Shown here: one piece after another, positions 1 to 6,011 of the stretch
Position numbering within the stretch: position 1 is the stretch's first letter
How the letters are laid out: each line of letters opens with the position of its first letter
IMG/VR virus record: IMGVR_UViG_3300045284_000094
Span: 1 to 30,491 of that record
Length of the DNA stretch: 30,491 nucleotides
Source: a virus
Reading direction: 5' to 3' (one strand)
Notes under the pieces: generated by a model
Seen by the model: the letters and a program-made list of their open reading frames with translations, nothing else
Database searches by the model: none
What the model was told of the DNA's origin: nothing
Program-made: the position numbers and the translations under genes

Positions 1-102
1 GCGCTCGTCGATGTAGCGCGCTACGTCGGCCCAGACGGCGCGCGCCTCGTCCACCAAGCGCCATTGCCCAGCCCTGACCCGTTCCCAGCGAAGTGTCTGC
101 AT
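1..102 (-). CDS. Hypothetical protein, N-terminal fragment cut by window edge
   Basis: The reverse strand opens with ATG at 102 and stays open to the window edge (34 codons). The peptide begins MQTLRWERVRAGQWRLVDEA and is not recognised. A GGGAGG ribosome site lies 5 nt before the ATG, which supports this start. Upstream lie two copies of the repressor operator and a promoter-like TTGCAA-17-TAAAAG, so the gene is probably under the same repressor that controls the lysis/lysogeny switch at 439-1108. Its position, transcribed away from the switch, would suit an integration, excision or lysogenic-conversion gene, but nothing in the 34 residues shows this. Confidence 0.6.
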   Translation of the reverse strand, partial: MQTLRWERVRAGQWRLVDEARAVWADVARYIDER

Positions 103-124
103 GGCGGCCTCCCGATTTGAGGAG

Positions 125-169
125 GCATACTTTTAGCGCAAGTGAAATTTCATTGCAAGCGAAATTTTA
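125..169 (-). promoter_or_regulatory. Leftward promoter with two repressor-type operators
   Basis: On the minus strand TTGCAA (159-154), a 17-nt spacer and TAAAAG (136-131) make a sigma70-like promoter pointing at the gene ending at 102. Two direct copies of GCAAGYGAAATTTYA (138-152 and 155-169) cover the spacer and -35. The 18 bp GCGCAAGTGAAATTTCAT (136-153) recurs exactly, inverted, at 839-856 in the repressor/Cro gap. An operator inside a promoter spacer implies repression by the XRE protein encoded at 439-792. The binding itself is inferred. Confidence 0.6.
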
Positions 170-195
170 GATGGAGTGAAAACGCCAGTCAGCGC

Positions 196-206
196 GGTGC
201 GTTGCG
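196..206 (+). promoter_or_regulatory. GGTGCGTTGCG motif, copy 1 (before tRNA-like gene)
   Basis: First of eight copies of the 11-mer. The motif ends 29 nt before base 1 of the tRNA-like gene at 236. The flank ACGGT after the core is shared with copy 3 at 7214. The TTGCGA inside it could be a -35; no convincing -10 is seen at the usual distance here. Confidence 0.5.
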
Positions 207-235
207 ACGGTATTTCAGTATGAGAGAAATGGCGC

Positions 236-314
236 GCGCCCGTAGCTCAGGTGGATAGAGCGGTTCCTTCGAAGGGTCCAGGTCGCGGGTTCAAGTCCCG
301 CCGGGCGCGCGCCA
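236..314 (+). tRNA. tRNA-Arg-like gene with irregular anticodon arm
   Basis: A cloverleaf can be drawn: acceptor GCGCCCG (236-242) with CGGGCGC (302-308), D-stem GCTC/GAGC, T-arm GCGGG-TTCAAGT-CCCGC (285-301) and a terminal CCA at 312-314. The 5' sequence and the A at position 20 of the D-loop resemble bacterial tRNA-Arg. The anticodon arm is odd. Standard numbering gives loop TTCGAAG with a stem holding two mismatches. Shifting one base gives stem GGTTC/GGGTC (three G-T pairs), loop CTTCGAA and anticodon TCG (269-271, Arg), but leaves no base 26 and a 6-nt variable loop. The acceptor can extend to 12 perfect pairs (231-242 with 302-313), which puts CCA two bases late. It may be a divergent phage tRNA, a decaying copy or an attachment-site remnant. 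Confidence 0.65.
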
Positions 315-395
315 AAGTCCAAATAGCATCAATAGATTGCGATTTCCACGCCTTTTCACCCGAAAAACAACCATCCCAAGAAAGTTGCAATTGAT

Positions 396-415
396 GCAAC
401 CCCGAGTGGGGTTGC
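396..415 (-). terminator. Hairpin after the repressor gene
   Basis: A perfect 8-bp stem GCAACCCC/GGGGTTGC with a 4-nt loop lies 24 nt beyond the repressor stop in the leftward direction. Only a weak T-rich tail (CTTTCTT) follows on the minus strand, so Rho-independent termination is likely but not certain. The rest of 316-438 shows nothing else. Confidence 0.5.
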
Positions 416-438
416 GAAGAACAGGAGCCAATCCCAAT

Positions 439-792
439 TCAGGCGACCTCGTCCTCTCGCAGGGCGCGGAGGAGGCGGATCGCCTGCTTCCGTTGATTTG
501 GCTTGAGGCTTTCCCAAATCGACCACGGAGCCTCCAAATCCAGGGGGTTGCGCATCAGTAGGTCGGCCGGCTCACATTGGAGAGCGTCGGCAAGGGCCTC
601 AAGCGTGTCTTGGCTATAGCCATATTCCCCGCGCTCGATCATCGACAGGTTCCCGACCGACATATCGACGCGCGCGGCAAGCTTTTCTAGCGTGAGGGTT
701 CTGTGTTTGCGCCACTGCCGGATGAAAGTTGGGCGACGCGGCGAGGATTTAAACCGGGGGAAGACCTTCTGCTCGATTCGCCTTTTAGGCAT
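439..792 (-). CDS. XRE-family phage repressor (CI-like)
   Basis: A DNA-binding regulator of 117 aa, inferred to be the lysogeny repressor. Residues 24-71 form an XRE helix-turn-helix: FIRQWRKHRTLTLEKLAARV, then SVGNLSMIERGEYGYSQDTL and EALADAL. The following CEPADLLMRNP is typical of short Rhizobiales XRE regulators; there is no peptidase (LexA/CI-type) domain, so induction would not be by self-cleavage. The ORF is open much further upstream, but that stretch overlaps the divergent gene and is ignored. The start at 792 gives MPKRRIEQ; an in-frame ATG at 822 would add 10 residues. Neither has a good ribosome site. It lies divergent to the Cro-like gene at 887, with operators between them, the classic switch layout. 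Confidence 0.85.
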   Translation of the reverse strand: MPKRRIEQKVFPRFKSSPRRPTFIRQWRKHRTLTLEKLAARVDMSVGNLSMIERGEYGYSQDTLEALADALQCEPADLLMRNPLDLEAPWSIWESLKPNQRKQAIRLLRALREDEVA

Positions 793-838
793 AGCGAATT
801 TTGGCCGAGGCGATGGGGGCATATCCACACATGTGGAA

Positions 839-878
839 TGAAATTTCACTTGCGCAGAAATTTCATTTGGGCTAAAAC
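839..878 (+). promoter_or_regulatory. Switch operators and rightward Cro promoter
   Basis: TTGCGC (850-855), a 17-nt spacer and TAAAAC (873-878) form a rightward promoter 8 nt before the Cro-like ATG. The operator TGAAATTTCACTTGC (840-854) covers the -35 and a second AGAAATTTCATTTGGGC (857-873) fills the spacer. The first is an exact inverted copy of the operator at 136-153. The palindrome CACATGTG (828-835) lies between these sites and the repressor start. Repression of early transcription by the leftward XRE protein follows by analogy with lambdoid switches. Confidence 0.65.
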
Positions 879-886
879 CCTCCACC

Positions 887-1108
887 ATGCGGCTCGCTGA
901 GTATCTAGAGGCCAAGGGGATCAAGCGCATTGATTTTGCGCGGGAGATCGGCGTCACACCCGGCTGGATCACGTCGCTTTGCGACGGCAGCGGATGGCCA
1001 TCCCGAGACGTTGCCGAGAAGATCGCTGCGGCGACCGCGGGCGATGTCACGCCGGACGATTTTCTGCCGGGCCCCGACGCGCCAACACCCGCCGAGGCCC
1101 GCGCGTGA
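887..1108 (+). CDS. Cro-like small HTH regulator
   Basis: A 73-aa protein, first gene of the rightward early unit. Residues 1-50 fit a Cro/YdaS-type helix-turn-helix: LAEYLEAKGIKRIDFAREIG, then VTPGWITSLCDGSGWPSRDV, AEKIAAAT. The acidic/proline-rich tail (DVTPDDFLPGPDAP) is what small phage Cro-like proteins often carry. No Shine-Dalgarno precedes the ATG and the putative -10 ends 8 nt upstream, so the mRNA may be leaderless or nearly so. The role (shutting off the repressor and committing to lysis) is inferred from the divergent arrangement. Confidence 0.75.
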   Translation: MRLAEYLEAKGIKRIDFAREIGVTPGWITSLCDGSGWPSRDVAEKIAAATAGDVTPDDFLPGPDAPTPAEARA

Positions 1109-1310
1109 TCGGGGAACTGCAGCACTATTCCCACGGCGCCCTCCCGGAGCACTCAACGGGAAAATGGCGCGGCCATCGTTGCACATCTTTGGTTCCGGGC
1201 AAGCGCTGCCCTGCCATGCGCGCGGGCGTGACGGTGAATCATGGGGACACACGAAACCGTGAAGGAATAGGCCTAAGTCGGTACTTTGGTAGCGTCGGGA
1301 GCGTCGGGTC

Positions 1311-1532
1311 ATGCTCGAATCATGTGCGGCGGAACCGCGGCGGTCCACAGCCGCGGCGGAACAATCGTGCGCGTTCGGAACAATTGTTCTCGCCTTGTGG
1401 CCGGACGACCCGGCCGCGCAGCTCGCCAAGCGCGCCAAATGCAGCAAGCGCGCGGCCAACTTCTACATCAACGGCAAGCGTAAGCCCTCCGCGCGTGCGG
1501 TAGCGGCGATCGTCGTCGAGATCGTCGCCTAG
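1311..1532 (+). CDS. Small HTH-like DNA-binding protein
   Basis: A 73-aa ORF whose second half (from about residue 30, LWPDDPAAQLAKRAKCSKRA then ANFYINGKRKPSARAVAAIV) looks like a compact helix-turn-helix: two helices, then a basic turn and a final helix. The first 25 residues look less natural and overlap a palindrome, so the true start may be further in, for example the TTG at 1395. It would be an early regulator. No family name can be given. The 202 bases between this ORF and the Cro-like gene hold no convincing gene. Confidence 0.55.
   Translation: MLESCAAEPRRSTAAAEQSCAFGTIVLALWPDDPAAQLAKRAKCSKRAANFYINGKRKPSARAVAAIVVEIVA
1358..1389. promoter_or_regulatory. GAACAATTGTTC palindrome with upstream half-site repeat
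   Basis: A perfect 12-bp palindrome (1378-1389) is preceded, 19 nt upstream and centre to centre about two helical turns away, by a second GGAACAAT (1358-1365; again at 1377-1384). The pair overlaps the start of the small HTH gene, as an autoregulatory operator would. Confidence 0.4.
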
Positions 1533-1575
1533 TTCCTGTCGCGTTGCGTCCAGCCCTACCGATGGAGCAGCGCGC

Positions 1576-1941
1576 GTGCCTGCACGCCGACAACGGCCGG
1601 AACAAGCCCTGCAGCGCGCCGTGTTCGCGCACCTGAGACAGCGCGCGGCGCCAGGCGTGTTCGCATTCCATGTGCCCAACGGCGGCTACCGCAAGCCGGT
1701 GGAGGCCGCGATCATGAAATCGCTCGGCGTGCGCGCCGGCGTGCCCGACGTGATCGCCATCCACCAGGGCCGCGTCTACGGGCTCGAACTCAAAGCCGAC
1801 GGCGGGCGGCCCACACCGAAACAACTGGAAGCCGTCGCGCAGATGGAAGCGGCCGGCGCCTATTGCTGCATCGCGCACGGACTCGACCGCGCGCTCGCCA
1901 CGCTCGAACAATGGGGGCTGCTGCGTGGCCATGCAGCGTAA
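1576..1941 (+). CDS. VRR-NUC domain nuclease
   Basis: A 121-aa single-domain nuclease of the VRR-NUC type (PD-(D/E)XK fold). The motif is clear: PNGG at 34-37, GVPDV at 55-59 with catalytic D58, E71-L-K73 in GLELKADGG, and Q83 in TPKQL. Stand-alone VRR-NUC proteins are common in phage replication regions and are thought to process branched or free DNA ends during recombination or replication. The start is GTG at 1576, with TGGAG about 9 nt upstream. The 3' end overlaps the next small gene by 11 bp. Confidence 0.85.
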   Translation: MPARRQRPEQALQRAVFAHLRQRAAPGVFAFHVPNGGYRKPVEAAIMKSLGVRAGVPDVIAIHQGRVYGLELKADGGRPTPKQLEAVAQMEAAGAYCCIAHGLDRALATLEQWGLLRGHAA

Positions 1942-2059
1942 GCAACGCCGCCCGCGCTCGGTCGCGATCTCGCGCGCCGCCTCCATCAAGGCGTGGAAAA
2001 CGCGCAAGAAAATGCAGGCAGTGCGACGTGAAACCTTGGCGGCGAAGGAAGCGGCGTGA
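1931..2059 (+). CDS. Small basic protein of unknown function
   Basis: A 42-residue ORF (MQRKQRRPRSVAISRAASIK, continuing to KEAA) lies between the nuclease and the methyltransferase. Its ATG is inside the end of the nuclease gene and its TGA overlaps the methyltransferase ATG (TGATG at 2057-2061), so it looks translationally coupled on both sides. About a third of residues are Arg or Lys, suggesting nucleic-acid contact. It has no recognisable family. Confidence 0.55.
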   Translation: MQRKQRRPRSVAISRAASIKAWKTRKKMQAVRRETLAAKEAA

Positions 2060-2697
2060 TGGCCCAGAACCGCTCACATGCGGTCATGGCGCAGCGTGCC
2101 GAGCCGCACGATAGCCTGGATTTTTTCCCGACGCCGCCGTGGGCGACCCGCGCGCTGTTCGAGTACTGCATCAACGTGGTGGCGCTGCCGGTGTGGGAGC
2201 CCGCCTGTGGCAACGAATCGATGGTACGCGCCATCGTGGAATACGGCGCGCCGGTGTGGGCATCCGACGTGCACAACTACGGCACCGGCCACGTCGTGCA
2301 CGACTTCCTGCAACCCTACATCCATCCGGAAATCATGCCGTATCCGGAGTGGATCATCACCAATCCGCCCTTCCGGCTGGCCGAGCAATTCGTGCATCGC
2401 GGCCTTGAAATCGCCTCGCGCGGCGTCGCTATCCTGGTGCGCAGCGTCTTCATCGAAAGCGTCGGCCGGTACGAGAGCCTGTTCCGCGATCGACCACCCG
2501 CCCTAATGGCGCAGTTCGTCGAGCGCGTGCCGATGGTGAAAGGCAGGCTCGATAAGGTCGCATCGACCGCGACAGCCTACTGCTGGCTGGTCTGGACCGT
2601 CGAGCCGGTCAAGGAAACGCGGCTGGCATGGATTCCGCCATGCCGCGCCAAGCTTGAGCGCGACGCGGATTATCTGCCTGCGCGGGAGGCCGCATGA
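2059..2697 (+). CDS. Phage DNA N6-adenine methyltransferase-like protein
   Basis: A 212-aa protein with class I SAM-dependent methyltransferase features. DFFPTPPWATRALFE (21-35) is the usual lead-in of phage adenine methylases. EPACG (47-51) corresponds to the SAM-binding loop, ASD (68-70) is the acidic end of strand 2, and NPPF (102-105) is the catalytic motif of N6-adenine (or exocyclic amino) methylases. It would modify phage or host DNA, possibly against restriction. No partner restriction enzyme is nearby. The start at 2059 overlaps the previous stop; an in-frame GTG at 2056 is the alternative. The end overlaps the next gene as ATGA. Confidence 0.8.
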   Translation: MAQNRSHAVMAQRAEPHDSLDFFPTPPWATRALFEYCINVVALPVWEPACGNESMVRAIVEYGAPVWASDVHNYGTGHVVHDFLQPYIHPEIMPYPEWIITNPPFRLAEQFVHRGLEIASRGVAILVRSVFIESVGRYESLFRDRPPALMAQFVERVPMVKGRLDKVASTATAYCWLVWTVEPVKETRLAWIPPCRAKLERDADYLPAREAA

Positions 2698-3524
2698 ACC
2701 GTCCTTGGATGCCGCTCTACGTCGCCGACTATCTCGCCGACACCGCGCATCTGAGTGCGGCTGAGAGTGGCGCATATTTGCACATCATCATGCACTACTG
2801 GCTGAACGACGGTCTGCCCGACGACGACCGCAAGCTGGCGCGCATCGCGCGCATGTCGGATCGGCAATGGGCGGCTGCAAAACCCACTATTTCCGAGTTT
2901 TTTGACGAGGGATGGAAGCACAAACGCATCGACGCCGAGCTTGCAAGGGCCTCCGACATTTCCAACAAACGGCGTGCATCTGCACAGCAAAAGCACAGCA
3001 AAAGCACAGCAAGTGCACCTGCAAATGCAGAGCAATTGGATACACACGCGCGCGCGGGCTTACCTTCACCTTCACAGTCACAACCACAAAGAAAAGAATC
3101 AGAAGAAAGGGGAGAACCGCGCGCAATCGCGCTCGCCTTCCCCTTCGATCCATTCTGGCAGCTGTTTCCGAACAAGGTCGGCAAGCGCGACGCCGAAAAA
3201 GCCTTTGAGCGCGTGAGAAAATCGGGCGCCGTGACCATCGAAAACCTGATGGCCGGGCTCGATCGCTACATCCGCAAAACCGATGACCGCCCGTGGTGCA
3301 ATCCGGCCACGTGGCTCAACCAGGGCCGCTGGGACGACCAGCCCGCAACGGTGGAATCCAATGGACAGCAGCGATCAGTTTTGGCGGCGGCCGACCGAGC
3401 AATCGAGCACTTCGGCGGGACCGAAGCCGCCCGAGCCTACGTCCCGGGCTCAGAAGGACCCAAGCCGCTCAGCCTGGATTTCGGCCCAAGCCAAGCTGGT
3501 GTTCGGCTCATATCGAAGGGATGA
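2694..3524 (+). CDS. DUF1376 / O-like replication initiation protein
   Basis: A 276-aa protein. Residues 1-88 match DUF1376 (MPLYVADYLADTAHLSAAES, HYWLNDGLPDDDRKLARIAR), a domain at the N-terminus of phage replication proteins. Residues 93-145 are a polar, low-complexity linker (Ser, Gln, Lys, Ala). Residues 148-216 (FDPFWQLFPNKVGKRDAEKA to WCNPATWLNQGRWDD) are the C-terminal module common in phage replisome-organiser proteins. It would bind the origin and recruit helicase functions. It starts with an ATGA overlap. The linker coding sequence is lower in GC and carries 11-bp repeats (see 2974-3116). The last 164 bp overlap the next gene out of frame. Confidence 0.8.
   Translation: MNRPWMPLYVADYLADTAHLSAAESGAYLHIIMHYWLNDGLPDDDRKLARIARMSDRQWAAAKPTISEFFDEGWKHKRIDAELARASDISNKRRASAQQKHSKSTASAPANAEQLDTHARAGLPSPSQSQPQRKESEERGEPRAIALAFPFDPFWQLFPNKVGKRDAEKAFERVRKSGAVTIENLMAGLDRYIRKTDDRPWCNPATWLNQGRWDDQPATVESNGQQRSVLAAADRAIEHFGGTEAARAYVPGSEGPKPLSLDFGPSQAGVRLISKG
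2974..3116 (+). other. Candidate replication origin inside the replication gene
   Basis: Within the linker-coding part of the DUF1376 gene, the unit GCACAGCAAAA repeats at 2982, 2993 and, ending differently, 3004. The 11-bp period is not a multiple of three, so the repeat is kept at DNA rather than protein level. Small dyads flank it: GTGCA-TC-TGCAC (2974-2985) and CTGCA-AA-TGCAG (3019-3030). An A-rich purine stretch follows (3085-3112). Iterons plus an AT-rich run inside the initiator gene is the layout of the lambda origin within gene O. Function here is inferred. Confidence 0.4.
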
Positions 3525-4002
3525 CTTCGCCGATCCGGACAGCTTTTTGCTGCAGCTCGGCATGGTGCTGGAACGCTATTCCGACGATATCATTCGCGAG
3601 GTGACGAGCCCGGTCACCGGCGTTCAGCGGCGCTCGAAATTCCCGCCGGCGATCGCCGAAATGGTGGAGGCCTGCGACGATGCACAGGAGCGCGCAAACC
3701 GGTTCCGCAGCTACGCGCAGTTGGGCCGCACCACGTTCCGCCGCGGCATGCGGCCCATCGACAGTTCGCCGGGCGCTTGGGCGCAGCTGTTCGTGCCCAC
3801 CACCTCGGAACGCTATGCCGAGATGGTGGAGCGCGCCGCCAGTGCCAATCCGCGTGAGTGGCGATACGACAATGCCAAGGGTGGCATCTGGGTCACATCG
3901 CTGTGGTGGGATGAGGCGCCGTCGGCGCGCCGCGTCACCGTCGCCGATCTCGAGCGGCTGTACCAGCGCCAGAGCGTCGACCAAGCGGGGACCCAGCCAT
4001 GA
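3361..4002 (+). CDS. Conserved phage protein, probably replication-associated
   Basis: A 213-aa protein of a kind often found beside DUF1376 genes in alphaproteobacterial phages. The recognisable part is residues 40-105: LVFGSYRRDDFADPDSFLLQ, then DDIIREVTSPVTGVQRRSKF and PPAIAEMVEACDDA, the repeated-helix pattern seen in small replication accessory proteins. No enzymatic motif is visible. The ATG at 3361 has GGTGGA upstream, and the gene starts inside the preceding one in another frame; longer in-frame starts would lie in low-quality sequence. The 3' end overlaps the next gene by ATGA. A helicase-loader role is a guess from position. Confidence 0.65.
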   Translation: MDSSDQFWRRPTEQSSTSAGPKPPEPTSRAQKDPSRSAWISAQAKLVFGSYRRDDFADPDSFLLQLGMVLERYSDDIIREVTSPVTGVQRRSKFPPAIAEMVEACDDAQERANRFRSYAQLGRTTFRRGMRPIDSSPGAWAQLFVPTTSERYAEMVERAASANPREWRYDNAKGGIWVTSLWWDEAPSARRVTVADLERLYQRQSVDQAGTQP

Positions 4003-4295
4003 TTCCCGCCGTCCTTCTCGCGCTGCTGGCGCTGGTCACGTGCACGGCAACCTCAGCCGAGCGGGTGTTCTGGCGCGAAGGGCCCATCACCATTGAGGCG
4101 CAGCTCAACACCGCGCGGCCCCAGCCGATCGGCCGCATCGTCTACATCGACGCCGCCGGGTTTGCGTACCGCGACGGCATCCCGGTGGACGAGCTCGACC
4201 GGGCACAGCTGCTCGACCTCGTCACCGAACTGCTCGAATACGAAATGGCGCTGAGCTGGCCGCCCGAGCCGCCGGCACCGCGGCGCAAGCGGTGA
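3999..4295 (+). CDS. Small exported or membrane-anchored protein
   Basis: A 98-aa protein starting at an ATGA overlap. Residues 1-20 (MIPAVLLALLALVTCTATSA) are a hydrophobic signal-like segment with a plausible cleavage after TSA; Cys15 is not in a good lipobox. The mature part has a β-rich stretch (TIEAQLNTARPQPIGRIVYI) and an acidic helix, ending PPEPPAPRRKR. Function is unknown. An exported protein in an early operon might alter the host envelope, for example superinfection exclusion, but there is no direct evidence. Confidence 0.6.
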   Translation: MIPAVLLALLALVTCTATSAERVFWREGPITIEAQLNTARPQPIGRIVYIDAAGFAYRDGIPVDELDRAQLLDLVTELLEYEMALSWPPEPPAPRRKR

Positions 4296-4298
4296 CGG

Positions 4299-4733
4299 AT
4301 GAAGGTTCTGGCCGAGATCACGTCGGATCAAGGGTTGCTGGACGCGCTGCGGGCGCAGGCCGACACGCTTGACGTGACGCGCGATTCCATAGACCGCGAG
4401 GCCGGCTTCACGCCAGGCTACGCCTCAAAGCTCCTCTCGCCACGCCAGATCAAGCGGTTTGGCGGCATGTCCCGCTATGCCCTGATCGGCGCGCTGGGCG
4501 CCAAGCTGGTCCTGGTTGAGGAGGTTCGAATCAGGACGAAACTGGAAAAACGCCGCGTGAAGCCCGGCATGCTTGCCGTTAGCGTCGGTCGCGGCAAGCA
4601 TCGCATGATGAGCAAGCGGTTTCTGCGCAAGATCGCGCCGCGCGGCGGCAACATGCGGGCTCACAATCTCACGCCGCGCCGGCGCAAACAGATCGCCCGC
4701 AAGGCCGCAAGGGCGCGCTGGGGGCGGAACTGA
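4299..4733 (+). CDS. Putative DNA-binding protein, HTH plus basic tail
   Basis: A 144-aa protein beginning 3 nt after the previous stop. Residues 20-75 (ADTLDVTRDSIDREAGFTPG, YASKLLSPRQIKRFGGMSRY) read as a helix-turn-helix that recognises sites through the YASKLL helix. The C-terminal half is very basic (KRRVKPG, RMMSKRFLRKIAPR) and ends RKQIARKAARARWGRN, a motif seen at the tail of small DNA-binding phage and antitoxin-like proteins. It is likely an early or middle regulator; its target is unknown. The stop overlaps the next start (TGATG). Confidence 0.65.
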   Translation: MKVLAEITSDQGLLDALRAQADTLDVTRDSIDREAGFTPGYASKLLSPRQIKRFGGMSRYALIGALGAKLVLVEEVRIRTKLEKRRVKPGMLAVSVGRGKHRMMSKRFLRKIAPRGGNMRAHNLTPRRRKQIARKAARARWGRN

Positions 4734-4930
4734 TGCGACAAAGCAAGCTTAAACGGTTCACGCGCGTGCAGGACTTCGGCCGCGAACTGCGCGGCCTCGG
4801 GGGCTTGCAGACATCGCACATCCGCGCGCTTAAGGGCAGCAAGATCGGACCAGCCAATGCAGGCCGACGGCTGAGCAGTGCTGAGCGCAAGGCCATCGAA
4901 GATCAGATGCGCAAGGATGGCAAACTGTAG
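4733..4930 (+). CDS. Small protein of unknown function, end of early operon
   Basis: A 65-aa basic protein whose ATG shares its A with the preceding stop. Sequence such as FGRELRGLGGLQTSHIRALK and SSAERKAIEDQMRKDG suggests helices but matches no family I recognise. It is the last gene of the rightward early unit; 22 bp further the leftward cassette ends head-on. Confidence 0.5.
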   Translation: MRQSKLKRFTRVQDFGRELRGLGGLQTSHIRALKGSKIGPANAGRRLSSAERKAIEDQMRKDGKL

Positions 4931-4952
4931 GGGTGCGGCCGCAAAAGGCGCA

Positions 4953-5159
4953 CTAACGCCGATGCTCGGCAAGGGCCTTGCGCCACATCTTGAGCAGCGT
5001 GGCCTTGCGCATCCGCTCGCACGCTATGCCGTCGCGCTTGGCCCAATAGCCCACAAGCTGGCGCGACACGCCGGCGAGCTCCGCGACCTCGGACTTGGAC
5101 GCCATGCCTTGGGCCAGGAGCGACAAGGCCGCGCGTTCCGTGATATCCTGTGTTGTCAT
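4953..5159 (-). CDS. Small HTH protein (homeodomain-like)
   Basis: A 68-aa leftward protein. Residues 18-45 (QGMASKSEVAELAGVSRQLV, GYWAKRDG) are a good helix-turn-helix with the recognition helix SRQLVGYWAKR, followed by a basic helix ending KMWRKALAEHRR. The ATG at 5159 has an AGGAG ribosome site 9 nt upstream; the longer ORF in this frame is discarded. It is the last gene of the leftward cassette, separated from the others by a strong hairpin, and could be transcribed separately. It may regulate the cassette or the facing early operon. Confidence 0.7.
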   Translation of the reverse strand: MTTQDITERAALSLLAQGMASKSEVAELAGVSRQLVGYWAKRDGIACERMRKATLLKMWRKALAEHRR

Positions 5160-5209
5160 CGCGTGCGCTCCTCGGTGTCCTAGCGGGCCCTGTTGAGCCG
5201 TGGTGACAT

Positions 5210-5243
5210 GGGCCCGGGACGCCAATCCCGGGCCCGCTTTTTC
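5210..5243 (+). terminator. Strong hairpin terminator between leftward genes
   Basis: A perfect 10-bp stem GGGCCCGGGA/TCCCGGGCCC (5210-5219, 5226-5235) with a 6-nt loop is followed by GCTTTTTC on the plus strand. It therefore stops rightward transcription coming from the early operon after it has run antisense through the 4953-5159 gene. The stop codon of the leftward gene 5242-5466 directly abuts it, so it may also stop or slow leftward transcription. Confidence 0.8.
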
Positions 5244-5466
5244 ATCGCTTGCGCGCCATGTCGACGAGATCGGATTGCGCCGAGTCGTCGCTGAAAAGCC
5301 CAATATCCATGGGCTTTTGTGGTGAAGCATCCGAAAACCCAATTCGCCAATAAGGACACGCTGGCCGCTCGCAGCGATACACGCCGCCGGCGCGGATCGT
5401 CATGTCTTTGCGGCACGTGGGGCATTCGTTTGGCCCCAGCGGCAACTCCTGTTGACCAGGCAGCAT
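5242..5466 (-). CDS. Small zinc-ribbon protein
   Basis: A 74-aa protein with two knuckles, ECPTCRKDM and YRCERPACPYW, giving CxxC...CxxxxC spacing typical of a zinc ribbon. After it comes an acidic, flexible tail ending SDLVDMARKR. The ATG at 5466 shares its A with the stop of the upstream gene (TGATG), which decides this start over in-frame ATGs at 5481 and 5493. It likely binds nucleic acid or a protein partner; the specific role is unknown. Confidence 0.65.
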   Translation of the reverse strand: MLPGQQELPLGPNECPTCRKDMTIRAGGVYRCERPACPYWRIGFSDASPQKPMDIGLFSDDSAQSDLVDMARKR

Positions 5467-5711
5467 CACAAGCCCTCCCATTGATCGCCGCACACGTCGA
5501 AACGAAACGCGGCCTTTACGTCAGCATATCGGGCCTTGGCATCGGCCGCGATCACCGCAAACGGGCAGGCGCCGCCTTCCGGGTCCTCGTCTGACCGCTT
5601 GCGTTGCCAGGACACATGGCAGCCCACGGCTAGACCACGGTTGCGGCGCGCCGCGGCGATGGCCTTCCCCTCGTTCATGCGATCGAGGAAGTGGAACCGT
5701 CGGCGGCTCAT
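5466..5711 (-). CDS. Hypothetical phage protein
   Basis: An 81-aa protein beginning MSRRRFHFLDRMNEGKAIAA. It has two Cys (GCHVSW and GGACPF) and a third near the end (FDVCGDQWEGL), possibly metal-binding, but no recognised domain. The ATG at 5711 overlaps the upstream stop as ATGA, and a longer reading into the upstream gene is rejected. Its place between two coupled genes indicates the same transcript and perhaps a shared role. Confidence 0.55.
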   Translation of the reverse strand: MSRRRFHFLDRMNEGKAIAAARRNRGLAVGCHVSWQRKRSDEDPEGGACPFAVIAADAKARYADVKAAFRFDVCGDQWEGL

Positions 5712-5968
5712 GACACCACCGCCTTTACTTGATCGTAAAGCGGATGACCGGGCACAAGCCGGATGCAATCACGCTCGAAGTAGTCCGTTTGCGCGTCGCT
5801 GTTGTTCTCGATGGCGAACGCAGCGCGGACCTCAGCCGGGAAGCTGTAGCGCTTTGGACTGATCTTAATGGTGGCAGGATCGACGCCCGCAATCCACGGG
5901 CCCGCGCGGTACGTGACGCCCACGCGCTTGCCGTCGACGGTGATAAAGCCTTTGCTGATCTTGATCAT
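5708..5968 (-). CDS. Hypothetical phage protein
   Basis: An 86-aa protein beginning MIKISKGFITVDGKRVGVTY, suggesting a β-rich N-terminus, with a helix later (PAEVRAAFAIENNSDAQTDY). AGGAG lies 7 nt before the ATG. The 12-bp leader CTCCTAGCGGTT (plus-strand reading, 5975-5986) recurs exactly before the next upstream gene at 6271-6282. No family recognised. Confidence 0.55.
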   Translation of the reverse strand: MIKISKGFITVDGKRVGVTYRAGPWIAGVDPATIKISPKRYSFPAEVRAAFAIENNSDAQTDYFERDCIRLVPGHPLYDQVKAVVS

Positions 5969-6011
5969 TTGAAGCTCCTAGCGGTTTGCCCCGCGCCAAC
6001 GGGGCTGATGG

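Noticed and set aside
793-1152. N-terminal extension of the repressor ORF
   Set aside because: It would run across the operators and antisense to the Cro-like gene; the XRE homology begins only after 792.
1105-1503. Open frame from a GTG overlapping the Cro-like stop
   Set aside because: The GTGA overlap is attractive, but composition turns to Arg/Ser/Pro-rich shadow sequence and it overlaps the better HTH ORF at 1311-1532 in another frame.
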